Assembly: GCF_014490555.1 (NCBI RefSeq)
Contig: NZ_CP061032.1
Coordinates: forward strand, 2,274,497-2,338,496
Direction: 5' to 3'
Source: Corynebacterium lujinxingii
Lineage (GTDB): Bacteria; Actinomycetota; Actinomycetes; Mycobacteriales; Mycobacteriaceae
DNA length: 64,000 nucleotides
Numbering within the stretch: the first letter of the stretch is position 1; each line of letters starts with the position of its first letter. Positions 63,621-64,000 of the stretch are shown here, one piece after another. Under the pieces are notes generated by a model, which was not told the origin of the DNA, did not search any database, and saw only the letters and a program-made list of their open reading frames with translations. The position numbers were made by a program, and so were the translations under genes.

Positions 63621-64000
63621 GGTGGACTCCTTGTGCGGTCATGAACGGCCGGCGGCTCGTCAAAGCCTCCCGGGGTTTTGGCCGTTCCAAGTTTGAAACG
63701 AGTGCGTCGAGATTGCGGTTCGGCTCCTGGGGGAGGAGCGCGGTCGCGTGCAGCGCCTTCGCCGACTCGCCCGTAAAGGCGGCCCGGTGCCCGGCGGGGG
63801 CGGTGCTCTCGGTAAAGCACGCCAGGGGAACTGGCGTGAAGACGGGCTCAAGAGTACGCGAGATTTGCGGCGCCGGCCAAATCAACACTCCGACGATGTT
63901 CGAACGGCACGGCGGGTGCCCCCGTAATTACAAGCTTGTGTTTTTTCGCAGGTGGGACGGCGAATCGCCGGAGTTTCCTGCGGGTCGGCTGTGAGAACGT
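63621..64000. other. rpmH upstream region at the edge of oriC/dnaA
   Basis: 380 bases to the window edge, expected to hold the rpmH promoter and the start of the dnaA upstream region. I see no clear DnaA box (TTATCCACA or close relatives). The open frames on both strands lack coding character. Confidence 0.5.

Noticed and set aside
63641..63994. 117-codon plus-strand frame near the right edge
   Set aside because: It lies in the rpmH-dnaA intergenic region and has no conserved features.
63621..64000. Origin elements (DnaA boxes)
   Set aside because: No convincing nine-base DnaA box was found; oriC probably lies beyond dnaA, outside the window.

Overview
The window is chromosomal DNA of a high-GC actinobacterium, almost certainly a Corynebacterium, lying just to one side of oriC. 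The evidence is gene order: pcnA, a mutT4-like NUDIX gene, a DUF6049-type membrane protein, murJ with a pseudokinase tail, sigM, trxB, trxA and cwlM, then (opposite strand) parB, parA, rsmG, yidC, yidD, rnpA and rpmH. This is the conserved block beside dnaA in Corynebacterium and Mycobacterium; dnaA itself should lie just past the right edge. Other corynebacterial marks are a DUF5129 protein, BrnFE-type AzlC/AzlD genes, an IS1249-like element and a DUF222/HNH protein.

Layout. 1-9.5 kb: housekeeping and mixed genes (partial AcuI-like reductase, leuS, DUF488, flavodoxin, a serine-type permease beside a wrecked second copy, two Fic-domain genes). 9.8-22.1 kb: a type I-E CRISPR-Cas locus with 49 repeats and 48 spacers, transcribed leftwards from a leader that faces cas3, then cas3-cse1-cse2-cas7-cas5-cas6e-cas1-cas2 read rightwards. 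cas1 carries a frameshift, so interference looks intact but adaptation looks broken. Between array and cas3 lies a two-half-repeat mini-array whose short guide matches the cas3 promoter region next to an AAC motif: a candidate Cascade-guided autoregulatory RNA (CreA/CreR-like). 22.2-35.5 kb: a very large secreted lamin-tail/phosphoesterase surface protein, an ornithine-cyclodeaminase-family enzyme, a HicAB module, a decayed IS, secreted or lipoprotein genes and a DAACS symporter. 35.6-44.5 kb: a small SdpI-like protein, then a complete trp operon trpL-E-G-D-CF-B-A with a Trp-rich leader peptide and attenuator, running on into a Rieske lipoprotein, an SBF-like transporter and a small unknown gene. 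44.8-49.2 kb: HNH protein, AzlCD exporter, YqgE, PcnA. 49.3-63.6 kb: the oriC-proximal cell-wall, redox and chromosome-segregation block.

Dispersed signals. Seven parS-type sites (core GTTTCACGTGAAAC or one-base variants) lie between 22.1 and 50.3 kb, serving the ParAB pair at 59-61 kb. A 13-bp word, GTCGTCGNNAAGC, occurs 28 times exactly on either strand, in genes and between them, but only once in the 12 kb CRISPR-Cas region. I know of no described function for it. All counts were made by eye without software.
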